64,000 nucleotides of DNA from CADEEN01 sp040384625 (lineage in GTDB: Bacteria; Pseudomonadota; Gammaproteobacteria; Burkholderiales; Burkholderiaceae_C): assembly GCA_040384625.1 (NCBI GenBank), contig JAZKIW010000006.1, positions 19,041-83,040 of the forward strand. The letters run 5' to 3'. A program made the translations under genes and the position numbers. Below, piece after piece: positions 42,673 to 51,748 of the stretch. The first letter of the stretch is position 1; the number at the start of each line of letters is the position of its first letter. Under the pieces are notes generated by a model that was not told the DNA's origin, did not search any database, and was given only the letters and a program-made list of their open reading frames with translations.

Positions 42673-43653
42673 TCAGTCGTATCGCGCTGCCGCCCTGGCC
42701 AGCAACCGCCCTACGCTGTCACGCAGGGTCGGCGGTGCCTCCACCTCGACCTGCTCACCGTGGCGCAGGATGTCCATCGCCAGTTCGGTTGCGTCGGCGT
42801 AGGGCACACGCAGCGTCAGCGAGCCATCGTCGTGCAGCGTGCCCTGCTGTTGCGGGTGCCACTGTTCATGCTGCACCCACTGCGCCGCCTCGGGCGAGAA
42901 CCGGAGCGTCGCCCACTGCACCTTCGCGCCGCTGAAGGCGCCATAGCCGGCGTCGAGCGCGGCCTCGATCGCCTTCACCGATACGTCCTTCGCGCGTTCC
43001 TCCAGCAGCGTGGCGCGGCTGATCGCATCCAGCGCGAAGCGCCGCAACGCGTCGCTCGTGTGGCACCACGCATCGAGGTACCAGGTGTTGCGCCAATAGA
43101 CCAGGCGCTGCGGCGAAACGCTGCGTTCGGTCTGTTCGCGCCGGCTGCGCACGTAGTACTGCATCTGCACGCGCCGGCGCTGGGTGAGCGCACTGCCGAT
43201 CAGCTCGAAATGCCGCCCCATCACCGGCCGACGCGCCGCACCCAGGATCTTGACGCGCTTCATCATCTCCCGGGCTTCCGCATCGCTGGTGCCCAGCATG
43301 CCGTGCAACTTGTCGAGCAAGGGCTGCAGATGACGCGCCAGCACACCCCCCTCGTCCAGCCCCTGAATCAGCTGGTGCATCGTGAGCAGGGCGTGGATCT
43401 CGCGCTCACTGAACCAGACGCCAGGCAGTTCGTGCCGCACCTGACGCTGATCGCGCGCATCGGGGCGCATCGAGTAGCCGTTCGCAAAGCGGTCGTAGAC
43501 GATCGGCGCATCCAGACGATCGCGCAGGTACTCAAGATCGCGCTTCAGGGTCGCGCGGCTCACGCCAAGCTCGTCCATCAATGCGACGAACGACACCGAG
43601 CCGCGGCTGCGGATCAGCATCTCAATCTTGTAGAAGCGTTCGGTGCGGTCCAT
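42673..43653 (-). CDS. WYL-domain transcriptional regulator (YafY family)
   Basis: 326 aa. The N-terminal HTH is FYKIEMLIRSRGSVSFVALMDELGVSRATLKRDLEYLRDR. The WYL region is YYVRSRREQTERSVSPQRLVYWRNTWYLDAW, and a WCX C-terminal part follows. WYL proteins sense small ligands or nucleic-acid signals and often act as repressors. ATG 43653 (MDRTERFYKIEML) is the usual family start; the frame opens 12 codons earlier. It is divergent from the HlyD/ABC operon with a 56-base spacer and may regulate it. Confidence 0.9.
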   Translation of the reverse strand: MDRTERFYKIEMLIRSRGSVSFVALMDELGVSRATLKRDLEYLRDRLDAPIVYDRFANGYSMRPDARDQRQVRHELPGVWFSEREIHALLTMHQLIQGLDEGGVLARHLQPLLDKLHGMLGTSDAEAREMMKRVKILGAARRPVMGRHFELIGSALTQRRRVQMQYYVRSRREQTERSVSPQRLVYWRNTWYLDAWCHTSDALRRFALDAISRATLLEERAKDVSVKAIEAALDAGYGAFSGAKVQWATLRFSPEAAQWVQHEQWHPQQQGTLHDDGSLTLRVPYADATELAMDILRHGEQVEVEAPPTLRDSVGRLLARAAARYD

Positions 43654-43709
43654 CGCTGTCGGGGCTGTGTGCGGCTGGATACTACGCAATGGCCCCCTGG
43701 AGAGCTTCG

Positions 43710-44672
43710 ATGAGATGCCGCCTGCCCACCGTGATCGCCCTCCTGCTGTGCGCCTGCACAGGCAGCACGAAAGACGACCCGGCCATGAGCGGCTACGCCG
43801 AAGCCGAGCTGGTCTACGTGGCGCCCGCAGCGGCGGGCACCCTGCGGGCCCTGGCGGTGCAGCGCGGCGACAGCGTCAAGCGCGGGCAGCGGCTCTACGC
43901 ACTCGACAGCGACGCCGAGCTGCTGGAAAAGCAGGCCGCGCAGGCGCGCAGTGAGCAGGCCCAGGCCCAGGAGCAGGACCTGCGCAAGGGCAAGCGGCCG
44001 GCCGAGCTGCAGGCCATCGATCAGCAACTGGTACAGGCGCGCGCCACGTTGGCGGCGTCGACCTCCACGCTGCAACGCAACCAGCTCCTCGTCAACCAGG
44101 GCTTCCAGTCGCCGCTGCGCCTCGAGGAGCTGGTTGCGGCGCGCGACCGTGATGCCGCGCATGTGCGCGAACTGCAGGCGCAGCGCGCTCTGGCCACCCA
44201 GGCCGCGAGAAGCGACGAGATTGCCGCCGCCGCCGCCGGATCGCGCAGCGCCTCGAGCGACGTGGCCCTGACTGCCTGGCGCGAAGCGCAGAAGACCCGC
44301 GAGGCGCCGGCCGACGCCCTGGTGTTCGACGTCATGTACCGCGTCGGCGAATGGGTCAATGCTGGCGCACCAGTGGTGGCGCTGCTGCCGCCCGGGGCGC
44401 TGAAGCTGCGTTTCTTCGTGCCCGAGGCTGCGCTGCCACGGGCCGCGGTCGGCGCGGAGGTCGCGCTCGCCTGCGACGGTTGCGGCAGCGGCTTGCGCGC
44501 ACGCATCCGCTGGGTGTCTCCGCAGGCGGAGTACACGCCCCCGGTGATCTACAGCAATGCCAGCCGCAGCAAACTGGTGTTCGCGGTCGAGGCCACGCCG
44601 CTGGAGGGAGCGGCCTCGCTGAAGCCAGGGCAGCCGATCGATGTGCGCTTCGCGCCAGCCAAGGCGCCATGA
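43710..44672 (+). CDS. HlyD-family periplasmic adaptor, predicted lipoprotein
   Basis: 320 aa. The lipobox LLCAC places the acylated cysteine at residue 16. The biotinyl/lipoyl-like half-domains are YVAPAAAGTLRALAVQRGDSV and a later VMYRVGEWVNAGAPVVALLP, separated by a long coiled-coil helix pair rich in Gln, Ala and Glu (about 65-165). It should bridge an inner-membrane ABC exporter to an outer-membrane channel. ATG 43710 is preceded by GGAG at good spacing. Its stop overlaps the ATPase start (ATGA). No outer-membrane channel gene is in this operon. Confidence 0.9.
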   Translation: MRCRLPTVIALLLCACTGSTKDDPAMSGYAEAELVYVAPAAAGTLRALAVQRGDSVKRGQRLYALDSDAELLEKQAAQARSEQAQAQEQDLRKGKRPAELQAIDQQLVQARATLAASTSTLQRNQLLVNQGFQSPLRLEELVAARDRDAAHVRELQAQRALATQAARSDEIAAAAAGSRSASSDVALTAWREAQKTREAPADALVFDVMYRVGEWVNAGAPVVALLPPGALKLRFFVPEAALPRAAVGAEVALACDGCGSGLRARIRWVSPQAEYTPPVIYSNASRSKLVFAVEATPLEGAASLKPGQPIDVRFAPAKAP

Positions 44673-45598
44673 GCGATTTCGCGATCGATGTTCGCGGCCT
44701 GACGAAGTCTTTCGGCGCGCGCAAGGTGGTCGACGACCTGTCGATCCAGGTCCGGCGCGGCGAGATTTGCGGCTTCCTCGGTCCCAATGGCAGCGGCAAG
44801 ACGACCACCATCCGCATGCTCTGCGGCTTGCTCGAACCGGACGCCGGTGAAGGCAGCTGCCTGGGACTGGACATCCGCACCCAATCGCGCCAGATCAAGC
44901 TGCGCGTGGGCTACATGACGCAGCGCTTCGGTCTCTACGAAGACCTGTCGATCGAAGAGAACCTCGACTTCGTTGCCCGCGCCTACGGGATGGCCGATCG
45001 GCGCGGCGTGGTCAAGGCCACGCTCGAACGCCTGGGCCTGGAAGCGCGGCGCACCCAGCTCGCTGGCACCCTGTCGGGCGGGTGGAAGCAGCGCCTGGCC
45101 TTGGCCGCCTGCATGCTGCACGAGCCCGACCTGCTGCTGCTCGACGAGCCGACCGCCGGGGTCGACCCGAAAGCACGGCGCGACTTCTGGCAGCAGATCC
45201 ACGCCCTCGCTGCCGATGGCTTGACGGTGCTCGTCAGCACGCACTACATGGACGAGGCCGAACGCTGCCACCGCCTGGCCTACATCTCCTACGGCCGGCT
45301 CTTGGCCGCGGGCACGGCGGCCGAAGTGATCGCGCAGTCGGGGCTCGTCACCTGGGCCCTGAACGGCGACGACCTGGCGCGCGTCGGCGCCCTGCTGCAG
45401 CAGGACCCGCGCTGGATGGTCGTCGCCTTCGGCAACAGCCTGCACGTGAGCACCGAGCGCCGCGACGTCGGCGCCGACTTGCCGGCCTGGCTCGCTGCCC
45501 ACGAGCTGGACGCGACCTGGAAGGTGACGCCGATCGCCACCGGCCTCGAAGACGTCTTCATCTCGCTGACTCAGCATGCGACCGACAACTTCCAGTAG
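44669..45598 (+). CDS. ABC transporter ATP-binding protein (multidrug/ABC-2 type)
   Basis: 309 aa, single nucleotide-binding domain. Walker A GPNGSGKTTT, Q-loop YMTQRFGLYEDLS, signature LSGGWKQRLAL, Walker B LLLLDEPTAGVD, and H-loop VSTHYMDEAE are all intact. The tail after residue 220 is the usual DrrA-type extension. Its partner is the ABC-2 permease whose gene overlaps this one by 23 bases. Likely role: export of a drug, lipid or small molecule with the HlyD adaptor. Confidence 0.94.
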   Translation: MSDFAIDVRGLTKSFGARKVVDDLSIQVRRGEICGFLGPNGSGKTTTIRMLCGLLEPDAGEGSCLGLDIRTQSRQIKLRVGYMTQRFGLYEDLSIEENLDFVARAYGMADRRGVVKATLERLGLEARRTQLAGTLSGGWKQRLALAACMLHEPDLLLLDEPTAGVDPKARRDFWQQIHALAADGLTVLVSTHYMDEAERCHRLAYISYGRLLAAGTAAEVIAQSGLVTWALNGDDLARVGALLQQDPRWMVVAFGNSLHVSTERRDVGADLPAWLAAHELDATWKVTPIATGLEDVFISLTQHATDNFQ

Positions 45599-46745
45599 GC
45601 GCGCCAGCGGCAGCTGGTTCGGCCTGTCCTGGGGCCGCATCGTGGCGGTGCTGCGCAAGGAGTTCGTGCAGTTGAGACGCGACCGCCTGACCTTCGCGAT
45701 GATGCTGGGCGTGCCGATCATGCAGCTGGTGCTGTTCGGCTACGCCATCAATGGCGACCCGCGCGGCCTGCCGACCGCCGTCGTCGCTGCCGACAACGGC
45801 CCGCTGGTGCGTAGCATCGTGCGTGCGGCCGAGAACACCGGCTACTTCAAGGTCGTCGCTGCGGTCGCCGACGGCGAGGCCGAACGCCTGATCGCCAGCG
45901 GCAAGGTGCAGTTCGCCCTGGTCTTCCCGGCCGACTTCTCGCGCCGCGTGCTGCGCGGCGAGCGCCCGGCCCTGGTGGTGTATGCCGACGCCACCGACCC
46001 GGCGGCCACCGGGCCGGCAGTCGCCGCGTTGCAGGCCCTGCCGGGCCTTGCGCTGGTCAACGACCTGAAGGGGCCGCTGGCCGCGTTGCGCCCCGGCACC
46101 CAGCCCTTCGAGCTGCGCGTGCACCGCCGCTACAACCCCGAGGGCCTGACCGCCTACAACGTGGTGCCCGGGCTGATGGGCGTGATCCTGACCATGACCC
46201 TGGTGATGATGACGGCCATGGCGATGACGCGCGAGCGGGAACGCGGCACGCTGGAAAACCTGCTCGCCACGCCAGTGCGGCCGCTGGAGATGATGATCGG
46301 CAAGATCCTGCCCTACGTCTTCATCGGCTATGTGCAGGTGATCGTGGTCTTCAGCGCTGCCCGCCTGCTGTTCGACGTGCCGATGGCCGGCAGCTTCGGC
46401 ATGCTGAGCGCCGCCGTGCTGCTGTTCATCGTCGCCACGCTGGCGGTCGGCTTCACCTTCTCGACCATCGCGCGCTCGCAGATGCAGTCGATGCAGATGA
46501 CGATGTTCTATTTCTTGCCCAACATCCTGCTGTCGGGCTTCATGTTTCCGTTCCGCGGCATGCCGGCTTGGGCCCAGGCGATCGGCGAGGTCCTGCCGCT
46601 GACGCACTTCGTGCGCATCGTGCGCGGCATCATGCTGAAGGGCGTCGGCTGGTCCGACGTTTGGCCGGAAGCGGGAGCGATCGTGGCCTTCACGGTCGTC
46701 GTCGGCACGGTGGCGATGCTGCGCTACCGCCAGACCATCGACTGA
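45576..46745 (+). CDS. ABC-2 type transporter permease
   Basis: 389 aa. One N-terminal transmembrane helix (FAMMLGVPIMQLVLFGYAI), a large extracytoplasmic domain (about 65-180), and then five helices (LMGVILTMTLVMMTAMAMTRERERGTLENLL... to the C-terminus). This matches YhhJ/YbhR-type permeases. Related systems such as YbhFSR carry two different permeases, but only one is present here, so it probably homodimerises or uses a partner elsewhere. Confidence 0.92.
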   Translation: MRPTTSSRRASGSWFGLSWGRIVAVLRKEFVQLRRDRLTFAMMLGVPIMQLVLFGYAINGDPRGLPTAVVAADNGPLVRSIVRAAENTGYFKVVAAVADGEAERLIASGKVQFALVFPADFSRRVLRGERPALVVYADATDPAATGPAVAALQALPGLALVNDLKGPLAALRPGTQPFELRVHRRYNPEGLTAYNVVPGLMGVILTMTLVMMTAMAMTRERERGTLENLLATPVRPLEMMIGKILPYVFIGYVQVIVVFSAARLLFDVPMAGSFGMLSAAVLLFIVATLAVGFTFSTIARSQMQSMQMTMFYFLPNILLSGFMFPFRGMPAWAQAIGEVLPLTHFVRIVRGIMLKGVGWSDVWPEAGAIVAFTVVVGTVAMLRYRQTID

Positions 46746-46837
46746 GGTCGATCGGCAGGCTCACGCTATGAGCCTGTGGGCTTCGAGACTGGCGCTGCCG
46801 GGGGTCGTCCCGGCGCCCGCCAGAAAGCGACGCTGCC

Positions 46838-47944
46838 ATGCACACCGCCGACCTCTTCGAAGACACCCTTGCCGCAGTGCAAGCGGTCAGGACTGCCGAT
46901 GCCGCGGGCTTCGAGATCGGCTGGGACTTTGCCCACTACCGGCTCACACCGCCGCCGAGCTGCCTGTCCGATCAGCACCCCGTGCGCCAGGGCTGGCAGG
47001 CCGGCACCGCGGTCTTCGGCACGCGAACGCTGAAGCCCACGCCGCATGTGCGCAAATGGCTGCAGCTGCGCCTCAATGCCTGGCGCCGCGGCCGCGCTTT
47101 CGAGGGCGTGCAGGTGACGCCACACTTCCTGGCGCAGATCGACGTCCCGGTCTGCCCGATCACGCGCACACCACTGACCCACGCCAGCGGCGCCGGCAGC
47201 GACGCCTCGGTCGATCGGGTCTGCAACCAGGCCGGCTACGCCGCCGGCAATCTGGCCGTCATCAGCACCCGCGCCAACCAAGCCAAGGCCGACCTGGGCT
47301 GGCGCGAGGCGCTTGACGTGGTGCGCCAGCTCGAGGCCTCTGGCTTGGACATGCTCGACGGGCTGTCCCCGTTGCACTGGTCGCGCCTGGGTGTGCTGAT
47401 GAGCTTCGTGACGCCGCTGCCGTACGAGCAGGCGGCGTGCCTGCCGCTCCTCGTGCTGCCGCCGAACCGCCTGCGCCTGCTCAATCCGGTGCAGGCCCTT
47501 CAGGCGGTGCTGACGCTGGCCTTCACGCAAACCCAGGCCGTACCGCGCCTGCGCGAGTTGCTGGGCCACCTGCCCGTAGTGGCGCGACACGACTTCCAGG
47601 TCTTCGTCCTCACCCTGCAGGCGCGGCGCATGGCGATCTCGATGCAGATCGGCCTGCAGACCGGTGGCATCGAGCTGCGCCACGCTCTCGAAGATCAGTG
47701 GGCCGACGCGGCAGTCCAGCGCCGTTGGCAGCGCTTTGCCTTGCAGCTTGACGAAAGCAGCTGCGAGCATGTGCTGCGCATCGCGGCACGTCGCGGCCTG
47801 GGTGGCAAGGCCTGGCACTGGCTGCCGCGCGCGGCAGCCACCGAAGGCTGGGCACTGGCCACCGGCGGTTACACCGAGCCGCGTCCGGGCTGGGTCCACA
47901 GCAAGCCGCCGGTGAAGACTTTGGCTGGCCGCGCTTCGCGCTAG
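46838..47944 (+). CDS. Uncharacterised protein with HNH-like zinc-domain motif
   Basis: 368 aa; I do not recognise a named family. Residues 105-150 look like a degenerate HNH nuclease-type motif: VCPITRTPL, then SVDRVCN, a GYAAGNLAVIS segment with Asn138, and RANQAK. The usual first His is Arg (VDR), as in some phage HNH relatives. The rest is mixed alpha/beta and Arg/Trp-rich, with no signal peptide or membrane segment. It stands alone, 92 bases after the ABC permease and convergent with the acetyltransferase. Base composition matches the neighbours, so there is no sign of recent transfer. Confidence 0.8.
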   Translation: MHTADLFEDTLAAVQAVRTADAAGFEIGWDFAHYRLTPPPSCLSDQHPVRQGWQAGTAVFGTRTLKPTPHVRKWLQLRLNAWRRGRAFEGVQVTPHFLAQIDVPVCPITRTPLTHASGAGSDASVDRVCNQAGYAAGNLAVISTRANQAKADLGWREALDVVRQLEASGLDMLDGLSPLHWSRLGVLMSFVTPLPYEQAACLPLLVLPPNRLRLLNPVQALQAVLTLAFTQTQAVPRLRELLGHLPVVARHDFQVFVLTLQARRMAISMQIGLQTGGIELRHALEDQWADAAVQRRWQRFALQLDESSCEHVLRIAARRGLGGKAWHWLPRAAATEGWALATGGYTEPRPGWVHSKPPVKTLAGRASR

Positions 47945-47971
47945 CCATTTCGCGGCCGCGCTGCACCGGCG

Positions 47972-48490
47972 CTACTCTCGCCCAAGCGCGACGCGGGCGA
48001 GGTACTCGCGGTCGAGCATGCTCATCACGATCAGGGATTCGTAGCCCTCGGCCAGCCTGACGCTCTCGCGCAGGCGCCCTTCTTCGACGAAGCCTTCACT
48101 GGCATAAAGTGCCGTGGCCCGCAGGTTGAGGGCCTTGACGTCGAGCCAGAAGCGGTGCGCATGCAGATCGCGAAAGGCCATGCGCTTGAGCAGCCGCACA
48201 CAGGCGCGCCCGATGCCCCGCCCCTTCGGCTGCAGCACGATGCGCTTCAGCTCGACGCTCCTGTGCGGGCTGCGGCAACCCTGCAGGATGACGAAGCCCG
48301 CGCTGGCCCATCCGTCGCCGGCCTCGACGATGAAATGGCGAAAGTCGGGGAAGCGCACGGCGCCTTCGTGCTGGGTGCGTTCCCAAGGCGTGATGAAGGG
48401 CAGGTTGTGCGGGTCGGTTTCGACGGTCTGCACAAAGTCCAGGTCCGACAGCATCGTCGGACGCAGCCGCAGCAGCGCCACGTCAGACAT
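47972..48490 (-). CDS. GNAT-family N-acetyltransferase
   Basis: 172 aa. The acetyl-CoA pyrophosphate-binding motif PKGRGIGRACVRLL is clear, followed by FWLDVKALNLRATALYASEGFVEEGR, typical of RimJ/RimL-like acetyltransferases. The substrate cannot be predicted. It overlaps the end of parE by 8 bases on the same strand, so it is translated from the parE message. Confidence 0.9.
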   Translation of the reverse strand: MSDVALLRLRPTMLSDLDFVQTVETDPHNLPFITPWERTQHEGAVRFPDFRHFIVEAGDGWASAGFVILQGCRSPHRSVELKRIVLQPKGRGIGRACVRLLKRMAFRDLHAHRFWLDVKALNLRATALYASEGFVEEGRLRESVRLAEGYESLIVMSMLDREYLARVALGRE

Positions 48491-50453
48491 CGATCTCCAC
48501 CGCGTCGCCCTTGACTTCCATCAACTCGCGCCTGGCTGCGGCCTCGCCCTTGCCCATCAGCTTGGTCAACGCGACGACGGTCCCGGCATGATCGAGTGCG
48601 CCGTAGGCCACCTGCAGCAGACGCCTCGTGTCCGGGTTGAGCGTCGTCTCCCATAGCTGCTCTGCACTCATTTCGCCCAGACCCTTGAAGCGGCTGATGG
48701 CCCAGCTGCCTTCGCGTGCCCCTTCCTTGCGCAACTTGTCGAGCGTGGCCTCGAGCTCCCCCTGGTCGAGGGCGTAGATCTTGGCCGCCGGCTTCTTGCC
48801 GCGCGCCGGGGCATCGATGCGGAACAGCGGTGGTTTGGCGATGTAGACATGGCCGCGCTCGATCAGCTTGGGGAAGTGGCGAAAGAAGAGGGTCAGCAGC
48901 AGGACCTGGATGTGCGAGCCGTCGACGTCGGCGTCGGAGAGGATGCAGACCTTGCCATAACGCAGTCCTGAGAAGTCAGGCTCATCGCCCGCGCCATGCG
49001 GATCGACGCCGACGGCCACTGCGATGTCGTGGATCTCGTTGTTAGCGAACAGGCGGTCGCGCTCGACCTCCCACGCATTCAGCACCTTGCCGCGCAACGG
49101 GAGCACGGCCTGGGTCTCCTTGTTGCGGCCCATCTTGGCGCTGCCGCCGGCCGAGTCGCCTTCGACCAGGAACACCTCGTTCAAGCCCAGATCGCGGCTC
49201 TCGCAATCGGTCAACTTGCCGGGCAGCACGGCCACGCCCGAGCCGCGCTTCTTCTCGACCTTCTGGCTCGCCCGTTGGCGCGTCTGCGCCTGCCGGATCA
49301 CCAGTTCGGCCAGCTTCTTGCCGTGCTCGACATGCTGGTTCAGCCACAGCTCGAGCGCAGGCCGGGTGTAGCCCGAGACCAGGCGCAGGGCGTCGCGCGA
49401 GTTCAGGCGCTCCTTGGTCTGGCCCTGGAACTGCGGGTCCAGCACCTTGGCCGAGAGCACGAAGCTGGCGCGCGAGAAGACGTCGTCGGGCATCAGCTTG
49501 ACGCCCTTGGGCTGGAGGGCGTGGACCTCGATGAAGCCCTTGATCGCCGCGAATAGGCCATCCTTCAAACCGGCCTCGTGGGTCCCGCCGGCCACCGTCG
49601 GGATCAGGTTGACGTAGCTCTCGCGCAAGGTCGGGCCATCTTCAGTGAAAGCCACGCACCAGGCCGCGCCCTCGCCTTCGGCGTTGTTCTCGCTGTCGCC
49701 GGCTTCGGCGTAGTGCTCGCCTTCGAAAAGCGGGATCAGCGGCTCGGCTGGCAAACTCTGCAGGAGGTAGTCGCGCAGGCCGCCCTGGTACAGCCAGGTC
49801 TGTACATCGCCGGACTTTTCCTGCGACAAGGTGACCGTCACGCCGGGCATCAGTACCGCTTTGCTGCGCAACAGGTGCAGCAGTTCGGCACGCGGCAGGT
49901 CGGGGCTGTCGAAATACTTCGGGTCGGGCCAGACGCGCACGCTGGTGCCTTGCTTGCGGTCGCCTGACGCGGCCTTGCGCAGGGCTTGCGGTTCGACCAC
50001 GTCGCCGCCGGCGAAGGCCATCGTCGCGACTTGGCCTTCGCGATAGACCGTCACCGCGAGGCGCCTGGCCAAGGCATTGGTCACGCTGACGCCCACGCCG
50101 TGCAGCCCCCCCGAAAAACTGTAGGCGCCGCCCCCGCCCTTGTCGAACTTGCCACCGGCGTGCAGGCGCGTGAAGACGATCTCGACCACCGGCACCCCCT
50201 CCTCGGGGTGCAGTCCGAACGGAATACCACGGCCATCGTCCTCGACGCCGATCGAGCCATCGGCATGCAGGGTCAGTCCGATGCGCCGACCAAAGCCGGC
50301 CAGGGCTTCGTCCGCCGCGTTGTCGATGACCTCCTGGATCACATGCAGCGGTGTCTCGGTGCGGGTGTACATCCCCGGGCGCTGCTTGACGGGCTCGAGG
50401 CCCTTCAGGACCCGGATCGAGGCTTCGGCGTACTTGCTGGTCTTGGTCGGCAT
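48483..50453 (-). CDS. parE: DNA topoisomerase IV subunit B
   Basis: 656 aa, type IIA topoisomerase ATPase subunit. The GHKL ATP-binding parts are EVIDNAADEALAG, VEDDGRGIPFG and GGLHGVGVSVTNAL. The TOPRIM domain has LVEGDSAGGSAKMGR and ILSDADVDGSHI, and PLRGKVLNAW is typical. It partners ParC (25365-27677). ATG 50453 gives the expected N-terminus MPTKTSKYAEASIRVLKGLE; the upstream open frame has no homology. It is divergent from the MFS gene by 65 bases. Confidence 0.96.
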   Translation of the reverse strand: MPTKTSKYAEASIRVLKGLEPVKQRPGMYTRTETPLHVIQEVIDNAADEALAGFGRRIGLTLHADGSIGVEDDGRGIPFGLHPEEGVPVVEIVFTRLHAGGKFDKGGGGAYSFSGGLHGVGVSVTNALARRLAVTVYREGQVATMAFAGGDVVEPQALRKAASGDRKQGTSVRVWPDPKYFDSPDLPRAELLHLLRSKAVLMPGVTVTLSQEKSGDVQTWLYQGGLRDYLLQSLPAEPLIPLFEGEHYAEAGDSENNAEGEGAAWCVAFTEDGPTLRESYVNLIPTVAGGTHEAGLKDGLFAAIKGFIEVHALQPKGVKLMPDDVFSRASFVLSAKVLDPQFQGQTKERLNSRDALRLVSGYTRPALELWLNQHVEHGKKLAELVIRQAQTRQRASQKVEKKRGSGVAVLPGKLTDCESRDLGLNEVFLVEGDSAGGSAKMGRNKETQAVLPLRGKVLNAWEVERDRLFANNEIHDIAVAVGVDPHGAGDEPDFSGLRYGKVCILSDADVDGSHIQVLLLTLFFRHFPKLIERGHVYIAKPPLFRIDAPARGKKPAAKIYALDQGELEATLDKLRKEGAREGSWAISRFKGLGEMSAEQLWETTLNPDTRRLLQVAYGALDHAGTVVALTKLMGKGEAAARRELMEVKGDAVEIDV

Positions 50454-50518
50454 GGCGGCGGATTCTAGGCAGCAACCCCCCGCCGGCAGGGGCGACACGG
50501 AGCCGCTAAAGTGATCAC

Positions 50519-51748
50519 ATGACTTCATCTGCCCCCGCCGCACCACCCCTCTCGATGACCCAGGTGCTACTGTGCGGCGCCGCGATCGTGACCCTCTCGA
50601 TGGGCGTGCGGCACGGTTTTGGCCTGTGGCTGCAACCGATCACGATGGAGCGCGGATGGACGCGCGAGACCTTCTCCTTTGCGCTGGCGGTGCAGAATCT
50701 GGCCTGGGGCGTGGCCGGGCCGTTCGTCGGCGCACTGGCCGACCGCTTTGGTGCCTTCAAGGTCCTGCTCGGCGCCGCGCTGATGTACGCCGCCGGCCTG
50801 ATCTCGATGGCGTGGGCGACGACCGGCCTGGCCTTCACAGGCAGTGCAGGCATCCTGATCGGCATTGCGCAGGCTGGCTGCACCTATGCCGTGATCTATG
50901 GTGTGGTCAGCCGCAACGTATCGGCCGAGAAGCGTTCCTGGGCCATGGGCGTCACCGCGGCGGCCGGCTCGTTCGGCCAGTTCCTGATGGTGCCGGTGTC
51001 GAGCGGCTTGATCAGCGCTTTCGGCTGGCAGCAGGCGCTGCTGATCCTGGGCCTGGGCCTGCTGATGATCCTGCCGCTGGCGCTGGGCCTGAGGGAGCCG
51101 GTGCGCGCGGTGGCGACGGGCGGCGCACAGCAAAGCATCATGCACGCCGTGCGCGAGGCTTTCGGCTACCGCAGCTTCCAGCTGCTGATGGCGGGCTATT
51201 TCGTGTGCGGCTTCCAGGTGGTTTTCATCGGCGTGCACCTGCCGAGCTACCTCAAGGACCACGGCATGACGCCGCAAGTCGCGACGGTCTCGCTGGCCCT
51301 GATCGGCCTGTTCAACGTCATCGGCACCTATGCCGCCGGATCGCTCGGACAACGCATCCCGAAGCGCCATATCCTGAGCGGCATCTACCTCGCGCGCTCC
51401 GTGGCCATCATGACCTTTCTCGCCGCGCCGTTGAGCCCGTGGTCGGTGTACCTGTTTGCCGCAGTGATGGGCGTGCTGTGGCTGTCGACCGTACCGCCGA
51501 CAAACGCGGTGGTGGCGCAGATGTTCGGCCTGCGCCACTTCTCGATGCTCGGCGGCTTCATCTTCCTCAGCCACCAACTGGGCTCCTTCCTCGGCGTCTG
51601 GCTCGGCGGCAAGCTCTACGACGCGACCGGCAGCTACGACGTGGTCTGGGGCATCGCGGTGGCACTGGGCATCTTTGCGGCGCTGATCAACCTGCCGGTG
51701 CGCGAGACGGCGATCCACCGGCCCGGTGCGGTCGCGGCCGCAGTGTGA
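50519..51748 (+). CDS. MFS transporter
   Basis: 409 aa with 12 predicted transmembrane helices. The motif-A segment GALADRFGAFKVLLGAALM follows helix 2, and helix 5 contains GVTAAAGSFGQF, as in the OFA/oxalate-formate antiporter-like and monocarboxylate subgroups. The C-terminal half includes GGFIFLSHQLGSFLGVWLGG. Substrate unknown. It is followed by a very small membrane-protein gene overlapping the stop (GTGA). Confidence 0.92.
   Translation: MTSSAPAAPPLSMTQVLLCGAAIVTLSMGVRHGFGLWLQPITMERGWTRETFSFALAVQNLAWGVAGPFVGALADRFGAFKVLLGAALMYAAGLISMAWATTGLAFTGSAGILIGIAQAGCTYAVIYGVVSRNVSAEKRSWAMGVTAAAGSFGQFLMVPVSSGLISAFGWQQALLILGLGLLMILPLALGLREPVRAVATGGAQQSIMHAVREAFGYRSFQLLMAGYFVCGFQVVFIGVHLPSYLKDHGMTPQVATVSLALIGLFNVIGTYAAGSLGQRIPKRHILSGIYLARSVAIMTFLAAPLSPWSVYLFAAVMGVLWLSTVPPTNAVVAQMFGLRHFSMLGGFIFLSHQLGSFLGVWLGGKLYDATGSYDVVWGIAVALGIFAALINLPVRETAIHRPGAVAAAV

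Noticed and set aside
46766..47899. 377-codon minus-strand open frame
   Set aside because: Competes with the plus-strand gene at 46838-47944, which has a more natural composition and HNH-like motif. The minus frame is a Gly/Arg/Gln-rich shadow.
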